From the NCBI GenBank assembly GCA_021806045.1, contig JAJZDI010000008.1, forward strand, positions 72,483-136,482: a DNA stretch of 64,000 nucleotides, read 5' to 3'. This document shows positions 7,246 through 17,300 of this stretch, piece after piece. Every line of letters starts with the position of its first letter. Positions within the stretch are counted from its first letter, which is position 1. The notes beneath the pieces were generated by a model. The model saw only the letters and a program-made list of their open reading frames with translations, was not told the origin of the DNA and did not search any database. Origin of the DNA: Actinomycetes bacterium (GTDB lineage: Bacteria; Actinomycetota; Acidimicrobiia; Acidimicrobiales; RAAP-2). A program made the position numbers and the translations under genes.

Positions 7246-9245
7246 CCATGTGGGGAGGCGGCGGGTTCGGGGGCCCGATGGGCGGGGGCCACACCCCGGG
7301 CCGTCCCGGCGGGAACCTGCCCTTCGCCGGCATCCCTTCCGAGCTGCAGGCGGGGGTCGACCGCCTGCTGGCCGAGGAGCCGGAGCACCCCGAGCCGGAC
7401 GTCTCCTTCACCCAGGTCCCGCCGGCCGCCGACGAGCGGCGCCTCACGCTCGTCCGTCTGGTCAAGGCCCACCCCCTCCTGTTCGTCGGATCGGTGGCGC
7501 TGGTGGCCGCGGTGGCGACCGCCGCGCAGGCGGGCCCCAAGCTCACGGAGCTGGCCATCGACCGGGGTATGACCCCCGGCCACCACGACCTGGCCGTGGT
7601 CGGCCTGATGGCCGGGCTCTACCTGGTGGCGACGGTCGTCACCGCACTGTCCCAGCGCTGGCAGGCGAAGGTGTCCGGCCGGCTCGCCGCACACGTCCTC
7701 TACGACCTGCGGCTGCGGGTCTTCGCCCACCTCCAGCGGCTGTCGCTCGACTTCTTCACCGAGGAGAAGGCCGGGGTCCTCATGTCCCGGATGACCAGCG
7801 ACATCGAGAACCTCCAGCAGCTCCTCCAGGACGGGCTGTGGCAGTTCGCCGTCCAGGCCCTGACCATGGTGGTGATCACCGTCATCCTCTTCACCATGGA
7901 CGTCCGCCTGGCCCTCCTGACGGTGGCCATGGTGATCCCGGTGCTGGTGGCCATGTCGGTGTGGTTCCACCGGGCCTCCGCCCGTGCCTACCAGCGGGTG
8001 CGGGACGGGATCGCCGACGTGCTGGCCGACCTGTCCGAGAGCCTGCACGGCTTCCGCATCGTGGTGGCACACAACCGCCAGCGCCACAACGTCGTCCACC
8101 ACCGCCGCGTGGTGGGCGAGTACCGCGACGCCAACGTGGCCACCGCCCGCATCGGCGCCCTCTACGGCCCCGGGACCCAGATGGTCGGCATCCTCGCCCA
8201 GGGGGCCCTGCTGGCCGTGGGGGGCACGATGGTCATCGACCGGAGCCTGTCGCTCGGCGCGCTGGTCGCCTTCTTCCTCTACCTCAACCGGTTCTTCCAG
8301 CCCATCCAGCTGTTGGCCCAGCAGTACAGCGCGTTCCAACAGGGAAACGCCTCGGTGTTGAAGCTGCGGACCCTCCTGGAGACGGCCCCCACCGTGGCCG
8401 AGGCGCCCCATGCCCGCCCCCTGCCCCCCATCGAGGGGGCCATCACCTTCGAGGGGGTGACCTTCGGCTACGACCCCGGCCGCCCCGTCATCACCGGGGT
8501 GGACCTGGCCATCGAGCCGGGGCAGACGGTGGCCTTCGTCGGGCCCACCGGTGCCGGCAAGTCCACCCTGGCCAAGCTCATCACCCGCTTCTACGACCCG
8601 ACCTCCGGCCGGGTGTGCATCGACGGCCACGACCTCCGGGACGTGACCCTCGACTCCCTCCGGCGCCAGCTGGGAGTGGTGCCCCAGGAGCCGTTCCTCT
8701 TCGCCGGCACGCTGCGCGACAACATCGCCTTCGCCCGCCCCGACGCTCCCGACGACGAGGTGCGGGGGGCGGTGGCGGCAGTGGGGCTCACCGACCTGGT
8801 GGCGCGCCTGCCCGACGGCCTCGACACCGTGGTCCACGAGCGCGGCCAGTCCCTCTCGTCGGGCGAGCGCCAGCTGATCGCCCTGGCCCGGGCATTCCTG
8901 GCCCAACCACGGGTCCTCGTGCTCGACGAGGCGACCTCCAACCTCGACCTGCAGTCCGAGACGCGGATCGAGGCCGCACTGGACGTGCTGCTCGAAGCGC
9001 GCACGGCCGTGCTCATCGCCCACCGGCTGTCGACGGCCATGCGGGCCGACTGGATCGCGGTGGTGGACGGCGGGCGCGTCGTCGAGCGGGGCAGCCATGC
9101 CGATTTGGTGGCGCACGGGGGGCGGTACGCGGCCATGTACGAGACGTGGATCCGCCAGGCGGAGCCGGAGGAGGACGGGCCGGCCGGCATCGGTCCGGCC
9201 GTCCCGGCGGGTCTGACGGCGCCGGTGGGCCCGGCCGGGGGCTGA
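7242..9245 (+). CDS. ABC exporter half-transporter with canonical nucleotide site
   Basis: This 667-residue exporter subunit has a membrane domain (about 85-370) and a nucleotide-binding domain (about 400-630). Walker A GPTGAGKST is near residue 433, the Q-loop is VVPQEPFLF, and Walker B VLVLDEATSNLD near 562 keeps the catalytic Glu. The ABC signature is LSSGERQL rather than LSGGQ. This is the complement expected of the partner: its canonical Walker B pairs with the good LSGGQ of the upstream subunit, while its altered signature faces that subunit's degenerate site. A glycine-rich N-terminus and a Pro/Ala/Gly-rich C-terminal tail are extra. Multidrug or lipid export is the likely role. Confidence 0.93.
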   Translation: MTMWGGGGFGGPMGGGHTPGRPGGNLPFAGIPSELQAGVDRLLAEEPEHPEPDVSFTQVPPAADERRLTLVRLVKAHPLLFVGSVALVAAVATAAQAGPKLTELAIDRGMTPGHHDLAVVGLMAGLYLVATVVTALSQRWQAKVSGRLAAHVLYDLRLRVFAHLQRLSLDFFTEEKAGVLMSRMTSDIENLQQLLQDGLWQFAVQALTMVVITVILFTMDVRLALLTVAMVIPVLVAMSVWFHRASARAYQRVRDGIADVLADLSESLHGFRIVVAHNRQRHNVVHHRRVVGEYRDANVATARIGALYGPGTQMVGILAQGALLAVGGTMVIDRSLSLGALVAFFLYLNRFFQPIQLLAQQYSAFQQGNASVLKLRTLLETAPTVAEAPHARPLPPIEGAITFEGVTFGYDPGRPVITGVDLAIEPGQTVAFVGPTGAGKSTLAKLITRFYDPTSGRVCIDGHDLRDVTLDSLRRQLGVVPQEPFLFAGTLRDNIAFARPDAPDDEVRGAVAAVGLTDLVARLPDGLDTVVHERGQSLSSGERQLIALARAFLAQPRVLVLDEATSNLDLQSETRIEAALDVLLEARTAVLIAHRLSTAMRADWIAVVDGGRVVERGSHADLVAHGGRYAAMYETWIRQAEPEEDGPAGIGPAVPAGLTAPVGPAGG

Positions 9246-9258
9246 GCGCGCCCGGGCG

Positions 9259-9459
9259 TCACCGGGCGAACGCGTGCCAGCCCAGCCACATCCATCCGAG
9301 GAGCACGGCCCCTCGGGCCACGGGGTGGGAGGTGGCCGCCCGGGCCAGGCCGGCGAGGGTGGGCCACCGCCCCGTGGAGGCGATCGCCGCCACCTGGGTC
9401 GCGGCCACGCCGGCGGCCAGCACCGCCCACACCACGAAGGTGGCCGTCCGCCAGGTCAC
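9259..9459 (-). CDS. small membrane protein (paralogue of the gene upstream)
   Basis: From a GTG at 9459 this encodes 66 residues with two hydrophobic segments, ATFVVWAVLAAGVAATQVA and RGAVLLGWMWLGWHAFAR. The C-terminal pattern (small residues, RGA, then LGW and a terminal Arg) matches the end of the protein just upstream (GRGAAFAAWALLGWYLVTR), so the two are probably tandem paralogues. Short actinobacterial proteins of this kind are sometimes filed as DUF6186; I am not certain of that assignment. The function is unknown. It ends 13 bases from the convergent ABC gene. Confidence 0.6.
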   Translation of the reverse strand: MTWRTATFVVWAVLAAGVAATQVAAIASTGRWPTLAGLARAATSHPVARGAVLLGWMWLGWHAFAR

Positions 9460-9488
9460 CGGGTCACCCGCCAGGTCACCGGGTCACC
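9449..9488. repeat. 20-bp perfect tandem duplication at a gene junction
   Basis: The 20 bases at 9449-9468 are repeated exactly at 9469-9488. The duplication contains the last codons and stop of the upstream small gene (stop at 9476-9478) and the GTG start of the downstream one (9457-9459). It may be a replication-slippage event that set the spacing between the two paralogues. Confidence 0.85.
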
Positions 9489-9895
9489 AGGTACCAGCCG
9501 AGCAGCGCCCAGGCGGCGAAGGCGGCACCCCGACCGGCGTGGGTGGCGTCGAGGCTGTCGAGCATGGCACTGAGGGTGGGGTGAGCCGCTCTCGGCCCCT
9601 GCAGGTAGGAGGCCAGCTCGAAGGCGGCGACGATGCCCAGGCTGGCCGCCCACGCCAGCCACCGCCGGCCGAAGCGACGGGGCCCGCCCGCCACCGGGGA
9701 CCGCCGGGCCACCACGCCCGGCACCGGTCCCGCGCGGCGTTGGGCCACCAGGGCGGCGGCCAGGCCGGCATAGGCGAGGGTGACGGCGACGTCGGCGGCC
9801 AGGGTGAAGGGCCGGGTGAAGGCGGCGGCGACCGACAGGGCCGTGATGGCCAGGGCGGCGGCGGCCGCACCGGGGGTGAGCCGGCGTGTGGTCAC
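9476..9895 (-). CDS. small multi-pass membrane protein
   Basis: From a GTG at 9895 this reads 139 residues starting VTTRRLTPGAAAAALAITAL. Three or four hydrophobic stretches are visible (about 8-25, 30-48, 80-97 and 120-137), and the C-terminus ends LLGWYLVTR. The start overlaps the stop of the MFS gene by 4 bases (GTGA), so it belongs to that operon. Its C-terminus resembles that of the 66-residue protein that follows, which suggests duplication. I do not recognise a family with confidence. Confidence 0.65.
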   Translation of the reverse strand: MTTRRLTPGAAAAALAITALSVAAAFTRPFTLAADVAVTLAYAGLAAALVAQRRAGPVPGVVARRSPVAGGPRRFGRRWLAWAASLGIVAAFELASYLQGPRAAHPTLSAMLDSLDATHAGRGAAFAAWALLGWYLVTR

Positions 9896-11193
9896 CGGGC
9901 GCCCTCGGTGTCCGGCCACAGGTCCTCGGGCTCCCGCCCCCTGGTCTCGGGCAGCCAGGCCAGGGTGGCGATGACGGCGACGGCCGGGAGGAAGGTGACG
10001 AGTGCGGCCACGCCGAAGCGGTTGCCGGCGTCGGCGATGGCGCCGAACACGACCAGCCCGGCGGCGGCGCCGATCACCCCGGCCAGCACCCACCAGCCGG
10101 CCACCGAGGCCCGCACCGGCGTGGGGAACAGCTCGTTCACCATGGCCCCTCCGGCGGGGGCGAACACGGAACCGGCCAGCACGCCGGCGACGTACCCGGT
10201 GACGAGGGCCCACGAGGAGCCGCTGTAGGCGAGGACCCCGCAGGCGGCCATGCCGGCGACGCCGATGGCCGCGGTGGGGCGCCGACCCAGCCGGTCGGCC
10301 AGCCACCTGCCGGCCAGGAGCCCGCCGAGACCGGCCACGCCGGCGCCGACCACCATGGCGGCGGTGACGGTGCCGGGCAGCCGCAGCACGTTCTGGGCGT
10401 AGAGGAAGGTGAAGCTGTTGGCCGGCCCGGTGACGACGGCGATACCGAAGGCCAGCACGGCCAGCAGGGCAAGGCGGCCCCGGAACCGCGGTCCCACCGG
10501 GCCGAGCACGGGCAGGGCGTGGTCGGACGCGGCGGCCACCACGAACCGGTCCGGTTCCGAGACCCACCGGGCCACGAGGGGCAGCAGGGCCAGGGGGACG
10601 ACGGCCAGGGCGAAGATCCCCCGGAACCCGAGGGTGGACGAGGCCAGGCTGTGGAGCACGGCGGTGGCCCCGGCGCCGACGCCGTAGCCGGCGGTCACCA
10701 GCGCGACCGCCTTCGCCCGATCGCTCGAGCCCGTGTGCTCGGCCGCTGCCACCTGGGACACGGCGTTGGTGGCGCTGAGGAACGGCCGGCCGCAGGCGAA
10801 GATGGCGACGAACCACCAGTAGCCGGGGCTGGCCGCCGCCGCCACGGTGAGGGCGAGCCCGGTGCCGGTGGTGAGGAGGAGCACGGCCCGCCGCCCGAAC
10901 CGGTCGGCCAGCCCGGCCACGGGCAGCCCGCCCAGCGAGGCCAGGCGGATCACGGCCAGGCCGATCCCGAGCTCCGTGCCCGACAGCCCCGCCTGGTCGC
11001 TGATGGTGGCGCCGTGGGCGACCCGGCCGAAGCTCCGAGCCACATCGCCCAGGGCGGCGACCGCACCGAACTGCCCGAAGCCCGAGGCGAAGGCGGCGAG
11101 GGCGATACCGATCACCACCGGGCTCCGCCACCGGTGGAGGTGCAACCCGGACGGCCCGGGCTCCGGGTCTCCCGGCGTCGCTGCCGTGACCAT
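9892..11193 (-). CDS. major facilitator superfamily transporter
   Basis: About 433 residues with twelve predicted membrane segments. It has an MFS loop 2-3 motif (GLADRFGRRAVLLLTTGTG) and a second copy in the C-terminal half (GRWLADRLGRRPTAAIG). EGAR near the C-terminus overlaps the next small gene. A GTG at 11199 is an alternative start two codons upstream of the ATG at 11193; neither has a clear ribosome-binding site. The proton-substrate specificity cannot be read. Neighbours on the same strand are a Gmad2 lipoprotein upstream and two small membrane proteins downstream. Confidence 0.87.
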   Translation of the reverse strand: MVTAATPGDPEPGPSGLHLHRWRSPVVIGIALAAFASGFGQFGAVAALGDVARSFGRVAHGATISDQAGLSGTELGIGLAVIRLASLGGLPVAGLADRFGRRAVLLLTTGTGLALTVAAAASPGYWWFVAIFACGRPFLSATNAVSQVAAAEHTGSSDRAKAVALVTAGYGVGAGATAVLHSLASSTLGFRGIFALAVVPLALLPLVARWVSEPDRFVVAAASDHALPVLGPVGPRFRGRLALLAVLAFGIAVVTGPANSFTFLYAQNVLRLPGTVTAAMVVGAGVAGLGGLLAGRWLADRLGRRPTAAIGVAGMAACGVLAYSGSSWALVTGYVAGVLAGSVFAPAGGAMVNELFPTPVRASVAGWWVLAGVIGAAAGLVVFGAIADAGNRFGVAALVTFLPAVAVIATLAWLPETRGREPEDLWPDTEGAR

Positions 11194-11228
11194 GCCCACC
11201 GTCTTAGCTCACGCCACGCGGATGCTGC

Positions 11229-11930
11229 TCAGCGGGCGTAGGCGATGCGTACGGTGCTGGCGGCCTCGGTGGCGCCGTCCTTGGCCGAGATCGTCCGCAC
11301 GACGATGGCCCCGGCACCGGCGGCCGGTGGCGGGAAGGTCATGGTGGCGGTGAACGGGCCCATCTCGCCGTTGGAGCCACCCTGGGTCGTGGTGGTGGCG
11401 AGCGGGGTGAGGGTCCCGTCCTGGCGGAGCTCGAGGTTGATGGTCGCCTCGAAGGCGGTGCTCTGGCCGGTCAGGGTGACGGGGGAGCTGATCGTCGACA
11501 GCGCTGCGGGCGAGTGCAGCTCGAGGGTGGAGGCCACCGATCCGAGGACCCACCAGGTGTCGCCGGGCGCCAGCATGCGGACGAGCACGGTGGTGACGAC
11601 CCCGCCGGGCGAGGCGCGGACCTCGATCTCACCGGAGCGGCTGTCACCCTGCTGGAACGGACCCACCACCGGGTTGGAGAACCCGAGGTAGGTGAGTGCG
11701 AAGCCCCTGGCCGCGGCGACCGGGCTGGCGTAGCGGAGGGTGGTGGAGGCGAAGGGCCAGATGGCGGTGGACGGCTGGGCGGTGGGCGGCGACGTCGAGG
11801 TCGTGGACGGGGCCGTCGTGGCCGGCGGCACGGAGGTGGACGGTCCCGGGCTGGTCCCCCCGCAGGCGGCGGCCACCACGGCGATGCCCACCACCGCTGC
11901 TGCCAGGACCGGTCGTGCACGCACCTGCAT
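11229..11930 (-). CDS. lipoprotein with Gmad2-type immunoglobulin-like domain
   Basis: This 233-residue protein starts with a signal peptide ending in a lipobox (VVAAAC, Cys at about residue 23). A Thr/Ser/Pro linker follows (about 25-55), then a middle region. A C-terminal domain starts at about residue 145 with STISSPVTLTGQSTAFEATI and ends FTATMTFPPPAAGAGAIVVR, the look of the Gmad2 domain found in spore- and cell-envelope-associated lipoproteins. It should be anchored to the outer face of the membrane. GerM, the usual partner domain, is not seen. The role is unknown. Confidence 0.8.
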   Translation of the reverse strand: MQVRARPVLAAAVVGIAVVAAACGGTSPGPSTSVPPATTAPSTTSTSPPTAQPSTAIWPFASTTLRYASPVAAARGFALTYLGFSNPVVGPFQQGDSRSGEIEVRASPGGVVTTVLVRMLAPGDTWWVLGSVASTLELHSPAALSTISSPVTLTGQSTAFEATINLELRQDGTLTPLATTTTQGGSNGEMGPFTATMTFPPPAAGAGAIVVRTISAKDGATEAASTVRIAYAR

Positions 11931-11996
11931 GGTGCGATCGTCCGCCTGCCGACCCCGGACGGCCAGGGCACAAGGACCCGTGCGGCCCGACCCCGG

Positions 11997-13064
11997 TCAG
12001 GCCGGTCGGCCCCGCAGGTACTGGCGGGGCCAGAGGGCGTCGCCCTCACCCAGCACGTCGGAGGCCCGCAGCGGCCAGTTCGGGTCGCGGAGAAGGGCGC
12101 GCCCGAGGAGGACGGCGTCGGCCGACCCGCCGGCGACGATCTCCTCCGCCTGGGCCGGCTCGGTGATGAGGCCGACGGCGCCGGTGGCCAGCCCCGATCC
12201 CTCCCGCACCGCTCTGGCGAAGGGCACCTGGTAGCCCGGCCCCACCTGGACCTGCTGCCAGGGGACGTTCCCGCCGCTCGAGACGTCGACGAGATCGACG
12301 CCCGCACCGGCCAGCATGCGGGCAACCTCGACCGTCTCGTCCACGTCCCACCCACCGTCGGCCCAGTCGGTGGCCGATAGCCGGACGAAGAGTGGCTTGT
12401 CCGACGGCCAGTTGCCCCGTACCGCCCCCACCACCTCGGCAAGGAGGCGGCTGCGCCCGGCCAGGTCGCCCCCGTAGCCGTCGGCCCGTTGGTTGGTCAG
12501 CGGGGAGAGGAACTCGTGGATGAGATAGCCGTGGGCGCCGTGGACCTCGACCACGTCGAACCCGGCCCGGTCGGCCCGTGCGGCGGCGGCGCCGAAGTCG
12601 TCCACGATGACGGCGATCTCTGCCGCCGTCAGCTCCCTCGGTGCGGCATAGTCCCCGTAGGCGACGGGGGAGGGGGCCACCGTCGGCCAGCCGCCCTCGC
12701 CGGCCGGCACGGAGCCGTGACCCTCCCACGGCGTCCGGGTGGACGCCTTGCGCCCGGCGTGGGCCAGTTGCATGCCTGCTGCCGCGCCCTGGGCGTGCAC
12801 GAAGTCGGTGATGCGCCGGTAGTCGTGGGCCTGGGCGTCCGTCCACATGCCGGCGTCAGCCGGGCTGATCCGTCCTTCGGGACGGACGGCGGTGGCCTCG
12901 GTCATGACCAGGCCGGCGCCACCACGGGCGAAGGCGCCCAGGTGGACCAGGTGCCAGTCGGTGGGGTGGCCGTTCTCCGAGGAGTACTGGCACATGGGTG
13001 AGACGAAGACGCGGTTGCGGATGGTCAGGCCGCGCAGGGTCAGGGGGGAGAAGAGTTGGCTCAC
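11997..13064 (-). CDS. NADH:flavin oxidoreductase, old yellow enzyme family (YqjM-like)
   Basis: From a GTG at 13064 this encodes 355 residues starting VSQLFSPLTLRGLTIRNRVF. OYE signatures are clear: SPMCQYSSENG (the Cys modulating FMN in YqjM-type enzymes), QLAHAGRKAS, and FDVVEVHGAHGYLIHEFLSP with the substrate-binding HGAH pair. Later come NQRADGYGGDLAGRSRLLAEV and the C-terminal FMN phosphate site ADAVLLGRALLRDPNW. Family members reduce activated C=C bonds with NAD(P)H. The frame extends upstream to 13352, but only low-complexity Arg/Pro sequence lies there. It is divergent from sbcD. Confidence 0.92.
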   Translation of the reverse strand: MSQLFSPLTLRGLTIRNRVFVSPMCQYSSENGHPTDWHLVHLGAFARGGAGLVMTEATAVRPEGRISPADAGMWTDAQAHDYRRITDFVHAQGAAAGMQLAHAGRKASTRTPWEGHGSVPAGEGGWPTVAPSPVAYGDYAAPRELTAAEIAVIVDDFGAAAARADRAGFDVVEVHGAHGYLIHEFLSPLTNQRADGYGGDLAGRSRLLAEVVGAVRGNWPSDKPLFVRLSATDWADGGWDVDETVEVARMLAGAGVDLVDVSSGGNVPWQQVQVGPGYQVPFARAVREGSGLATGAVGLITEPAQAEEIVAGGSADAVLLGRALLRDPNWPLRASDVLGEGDALWPRQYLRGRPA

Positions 13065-13206
13065 AATTGATTCGACGCCTCCGGCGCCCCGGACATTCCC
13101 GTCGGCGGTGACCGTTCGGTCACCGCCCGGCCCCGGCGGTCGGTCTCCCGGGCGCAGCCTGTCGAGGGTGGCCGGACGTGTCGCAGCCGTGTGGCACGCT
13201 GCGCCC

Positions 13207-14391
13207 GTGCGGATCCTGCATACGAGCGACTGGCACCTGGGGCGCCGCTTCGAGCGCGAGCCCCTCGAAGAGGACCAGCGCGCCGCGCTGGGGTGGCTCG
13301 CCGGCCTGGTCGAGTCCGAAGGTGTCGACCTGGTCGTCGTGGCCGGCGACATCTACGACCGGGCCCTGCCGGCCGAGGAGGCGGTGACCCTCCTCGACGA
13401 CGCACTCGATGCACTGCGCGGTGCCGGTGCCACCGTCGTCCTCATCCCCGGCAACCACGACAGCGCCCGCCGCCTCGGGTTCGGCGCCCGCCGCCAGGCC
13501 CTCGGCGGCGTCCGGGTGTTCGCCGACGTCAGCCGGCCGCCCGAGCCGTGGGTGTTCGAGGCGGGTGGCGAACGGGTGGCCATCGTGGCCGTGCCGTTCC
13601 TCGACCCGCTCGTCGCGCCGCCGCCGGCTCCCGGCCCCGACGGTGCTCCCCGGCCGCGCACCCACCAGAACGTCCTCGCCGACGCCCTCTCGGCCGGACG
13701 GTCCTCGCTCGCTTCCCTCGGTCCGATGCCGGCGCTGGCTGTGGCCCACGCATTCGTGGCCGGCTCGGCCACCTCCGACTCGGAGAAGGTGCTTGCCATC
13801 GGCGGCACCGACGCGGTGGATGCCGCCGTGTTCGCCGGCTTCGACTACGTGGCGCTCGGTCACCTCCACCGGCCCCAGTCGGTGGGCGGCACGGGGAGGA
13901 TCGTCTACTCCGGGTCGCTCCTCCCGTACTCGTTCAGCGAGGACCACGCCAAGTCGGTCCGCCTGGTCGACGTGGCCGGCGGTGCCGTCACCGGGGTACG
14001 GGAGGTGCCGATCCCGGTGGGCCGGCCGGTGATCACCCTCGAGGGCCGCCTCGGGGAGCTCCTCGACGATCCCGGCCTCGACGTCTACCTGGACCACTGG
14101 GTGGCCGTCCGTCTCACCGACGACACCGTCCAGGTCCAGCCGATGGAGCGCCTGCGGTCGCGCTTCCCCCACGCGGTCAACGTCCGGTACGCGCCGGGGC
14201 GGGCCGACCTGGTGGGCGGGCGGGCGCCGGAGGAGGCGACCCTGGAGGAGCGGTCGCCGGAGGAGATGGTGCTGGCCTTCCTGGCCGAGCTCCGGGATCG
14301 ACCCCCCACCGACGTGGAACGGGAACTGGTGGCGGAGGCGATGACCGCGGCCGCCGGCGCCGGCCCATCGGGCCAGGGGGCGGCCGGGTGA
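13207..14391 (+). CDS. sbcD: exonuclease SbcD (Mre11-like nuclease subunit)
   Basis: The 394-residue protein from a GTG at 13207 begins VRILHTSDWHLGRRFEREPL. The metallophosphoesterase motifs occur in order: DWH, GDIYDRALP, GNHDSARR, and ALGHLHRPQSVGG. With SbcC it forms the ATP-dependent nuclease that cleaves hairpins and processes DNA ends. The stop codon overlaps the start of sbcC by 4 bases (GTGA), the usual sbcDC arrangement. Just before the GTG is CACGCT at 6 bases, one base off the TANNNT box seen at many starts here. Confidence 0.96.
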   Translation: MRILHTSDWHLGRRFEREPLEEDQRAALGWLAGLVESEGVDLVVVAGDIYDRALPAEEAVTLLDDALDALRGAGATVVLIPGNHDSARRLGFGARRQALGGVRVFADVSRPPEPWVFEAGGERVAIVAVPFLDPLVAPPPAPGPDGAPRPRTHQNVLADALSAGRSSLASLGPMPALAVAHAFVAGSATSDSEKVLAIGGTDAVDAAVFAGFDYVALGHLHRPQSVGGTGRIVYSGSLLPYSFSEDHAKSVRLVDVAGGAVTGVREVPIPVGRPVITLEGRLGELLDDPGLDVYLDHWVAVRLTDDTVQVQPMERLRSRFPHAVNVRYAPGRADLVGGRAPEEATLEERSPEEMVLAFLAELRDRPPTDVERELVAEAMTAAAGAGPSGQGAAG

Positions 14392-17300
14392 GGCCGCTCC
14401 ATCTCACCCTGCAGGCGTTCGGCTCCTACGCCGGCACGCTCGAGATCGACTTCGCCCGCATGGGCCGCCACGGCGTGTTCGCCATCACCGGGCCGACCGG
14501 CTCGGGCAAGTCCACCATCTTCGACGCCCTCGTCTACGCCCTCTACGGCGACCTCCCCGGCTTCCGTGAGGACGGCAACGTCCGTAGCCAGTACGCGGAG
14601 CCGGCCACGCCCACCCGGGTGGCGTTCCAGTTCGAAGTGGGCGGTGGGAGGTGGTCGATCGAACGGTCCCCCCGCCAGTTCCTTCCCCGGAAGCGGGGCT
14701 CGGGGCCGCCGGTCGACCAGCCGGCGAAGGTCGTGCTGCAGAAGGCCGGTGAGGACTCGGGCGGGTACGCCCGCCGCGGGGAGGTGGACGCCCGGGTGGT
14801 CGAGCTGGTGGGGCTGACCAAGGACCAGTTCGAGCAGGTGGTCCTCATCCCCCAGGGGCGGTTCGAGGAGGTGCTGAAGGCGAACACCAACCAGCGGTCC
14901 GCCCTCCTCACCCGGCTCTTCCCCGTCGACGTCTACGCCCGGGTGACCGATGCCCTGAAGGCCATCGCCACCGCCCGCCAGGCCGACTTCGAGCGGGCCG
15001 AGCACGCACAACGGTCGGTCATGGCCGGGTTGGTCCGTGAAGCGCAGGGCCTCGCCGCGCGCCTGCCGGAGGGGGTCGATCCGGGGCGGCTCGGCGACTG
15101 GACCAGCGCCGATCCCGACGCGCCCGTCGACGGGAGAGCGATCGACCTCGATGCGCTGCTCTCCGACGTGGCGCGGGTGAAGGAGGAGCTCGACGGTCTC
15201 GTGGCGGCCGCCCTCGACGAGCGCGAACGGGCTCGCACGGCCCGAGACGACGCCATCTCGGCTGCCGAGGCATGGGACCAGTGGCAGGCCGACCTGGCGG
15301 CGGCCACGTCGTTCGACGACGACGAGCGGGCGGATGCCGCCGAGGAGGGTGAGCTCGACCGGGCTCGCTCGGTGGCCGCACTGGCGGGGGCGATCGAGGG
15401 CTGGCGGCAGGCCGTCCATACGGCAGCCGACGCCGGTGAGCGGCGCGACGCGCTGCTGGCCCGGATCGACGCGTCGGAGGAGGACGCCTCGGGCGATGCC
15501 CTCCTCCGTTCGGCCCGAGCCACCGACCTGGCAGCACGGATCGCTGCCGAGGCCGATCGCCTGGATGCGGCCGAGCGCCAGTTCGCGTCCCTGTCCGCCG
15601 ATGCGGCGGAGATCGAGAAGGCTCGTGTCGAGCTGGCCCGGCGCCACCAGGCGCACGCCGCCGCACAGCGCGACCTCGACGATCGGGCTGCCGCCATCGA
15701 GGAGGACTCCCGCCGGCTCGCAGACCTGGCGTTGCGGGCGGCCGACCGCGACGCAGCGGACGGGGTCCGCGCCGCGTGCGAGGAGGACGTGGTCCGTGCC
15801 CGCCGGCGTGACGAGGCGGTCGCCGACCTGGACCGGTCCCGCGTCGCCGACGAGGCGGCCTCGGATGCGGCGGAGGTAGCCAAGCGGCAGGCGGACGAGG
15901 TCCGTGCCGCCTGGCGCCAGGGCCTGGCCGGCCGCCTGGCCGCCCATCTGGTCGACGGTGAGCCGTGTCCGACGTGCGGCTCCACCGACCACCCGGCACC
16001 GGCGGTGACGGTCGGGGGCGCTCCTGACGACGACGCGGTGGCCCGGGCCGACGACGCGCTGGACGTGGCCCGCCGGGCCCACGACGCCACCCGCTCGGCG
16101 CTGGCGGCAGCGACTGCGACCCTCGCCGCGCTCGGCGGCGGACCCGACCTGGCCAGCGCCGAGGCAGCCCTCCAGGCCGCCACGGCCCGGTCGGAGGCGG
16201 CGCAGGCGGCCGAAGCGGAGCGGGCCGGTCTGGCCGGCGACCTCGAGCGCCGTCGTGGCGCCCTATCTGCCGACCGCGAGGCGCTGGCCCAGGAGTCGAG
16301 CTGGCTGACGGCGGAGGCGGCACGGCTCGACGTGCGTGAGGAGGCCCTCGACCGCGGGCGCGGTGCGTTCGTCGCCGAACACGGATCCTTCCGCTCCCTG
16401 GCTGACGAGGCCGCTACCCGTCGCACGTTGGCCGGGCAGGTACGGGAGCTGGTCGGGGTCCTCACCCGGCTGGAGGAGGCCGAGGCGGCCCGTGACCAGT
16501 ACCGTGCCGCGCTGGCGCCGACCATGGCCGAGCTGGCGGTGGACGATCCGGCCGCTCTGGCGGAGAGGATGGTGCCGCCCGCAGAGCTGGATCGGCGTCG
16601 CCAGGCGCTGACCGAACGGCGGGACGGCCGGAACCAGGTACGCATCCGGATCGCCGCCTTCGAACGGGCCGGCGTCCCCGAGGTGCGTCCCGATCCCGCC
16701 CCCGCTGCGGCCGTGCTCACGGCGGCGGAGGGGCGCTCCAACGACCTGGTCGGCCGCCAGGCGGTCGTGGCCCAGGCCGCCGCGAACCTGCTGGTGGCGC
16801 CGGAGCAGGTGGCGGCGTCGCTGGACACGGTGGAGCGGGCCCGGCGCGCCTACGAGGAGGCGAGGACGGTCTCGCTGCTCTGTGCCGGGCAGGGCGGTGC
16901 CGGAGTCGAGGACCGGCTGTCGCTGCAGAACTGGGTGCTCGCCGCCTACCTGCGCCAGGTGCTCGCCCATGCCAACGTGCGGCTGTCCACCATGACGGGC
17001 GGGCGGTTCGCCCTCCGGTTGGGCGAAGGCACCACGGACGGCCGCCGGCAGTCGGGGCTCGACCTGGCCGTCTTCGACGTCAACACCGGTCAGATCCGAC
17101 CGGCCACCACCCTGTCGGGTGGCGAGACGTTCATGGCGGCCCTGTCGCTCGCCCTCGGGTTGGCCGACGTGGTGTCGGGCGGCGCCAACCGGGACATCGG
17201 TGCGCTCTTCGTCGACGAGGGGTTCGGCTCACTCGACGGGCAGTCGCTCGATGGGGTGGTGGAGGTCCTGCGGTCGTTGGAGGACGGCGGGCGGGTGGTC

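Noticed and set aside
7217..10228. A forward open frame of about 1000 codons over the second ABC gene
   Set aside because: Its product is Pro/Arg/Gly-rich, lies one frame off the ABC gene and runs through its stop into the convergent genes. It is a GC-rich shadow.
12847..13206. N-terminal extension of SbcD
   Set aside because: The in-frame open stretch overlaps the divergent OYE gene and has no protein character. The conserved VRILHTSDWH starts at 13207.
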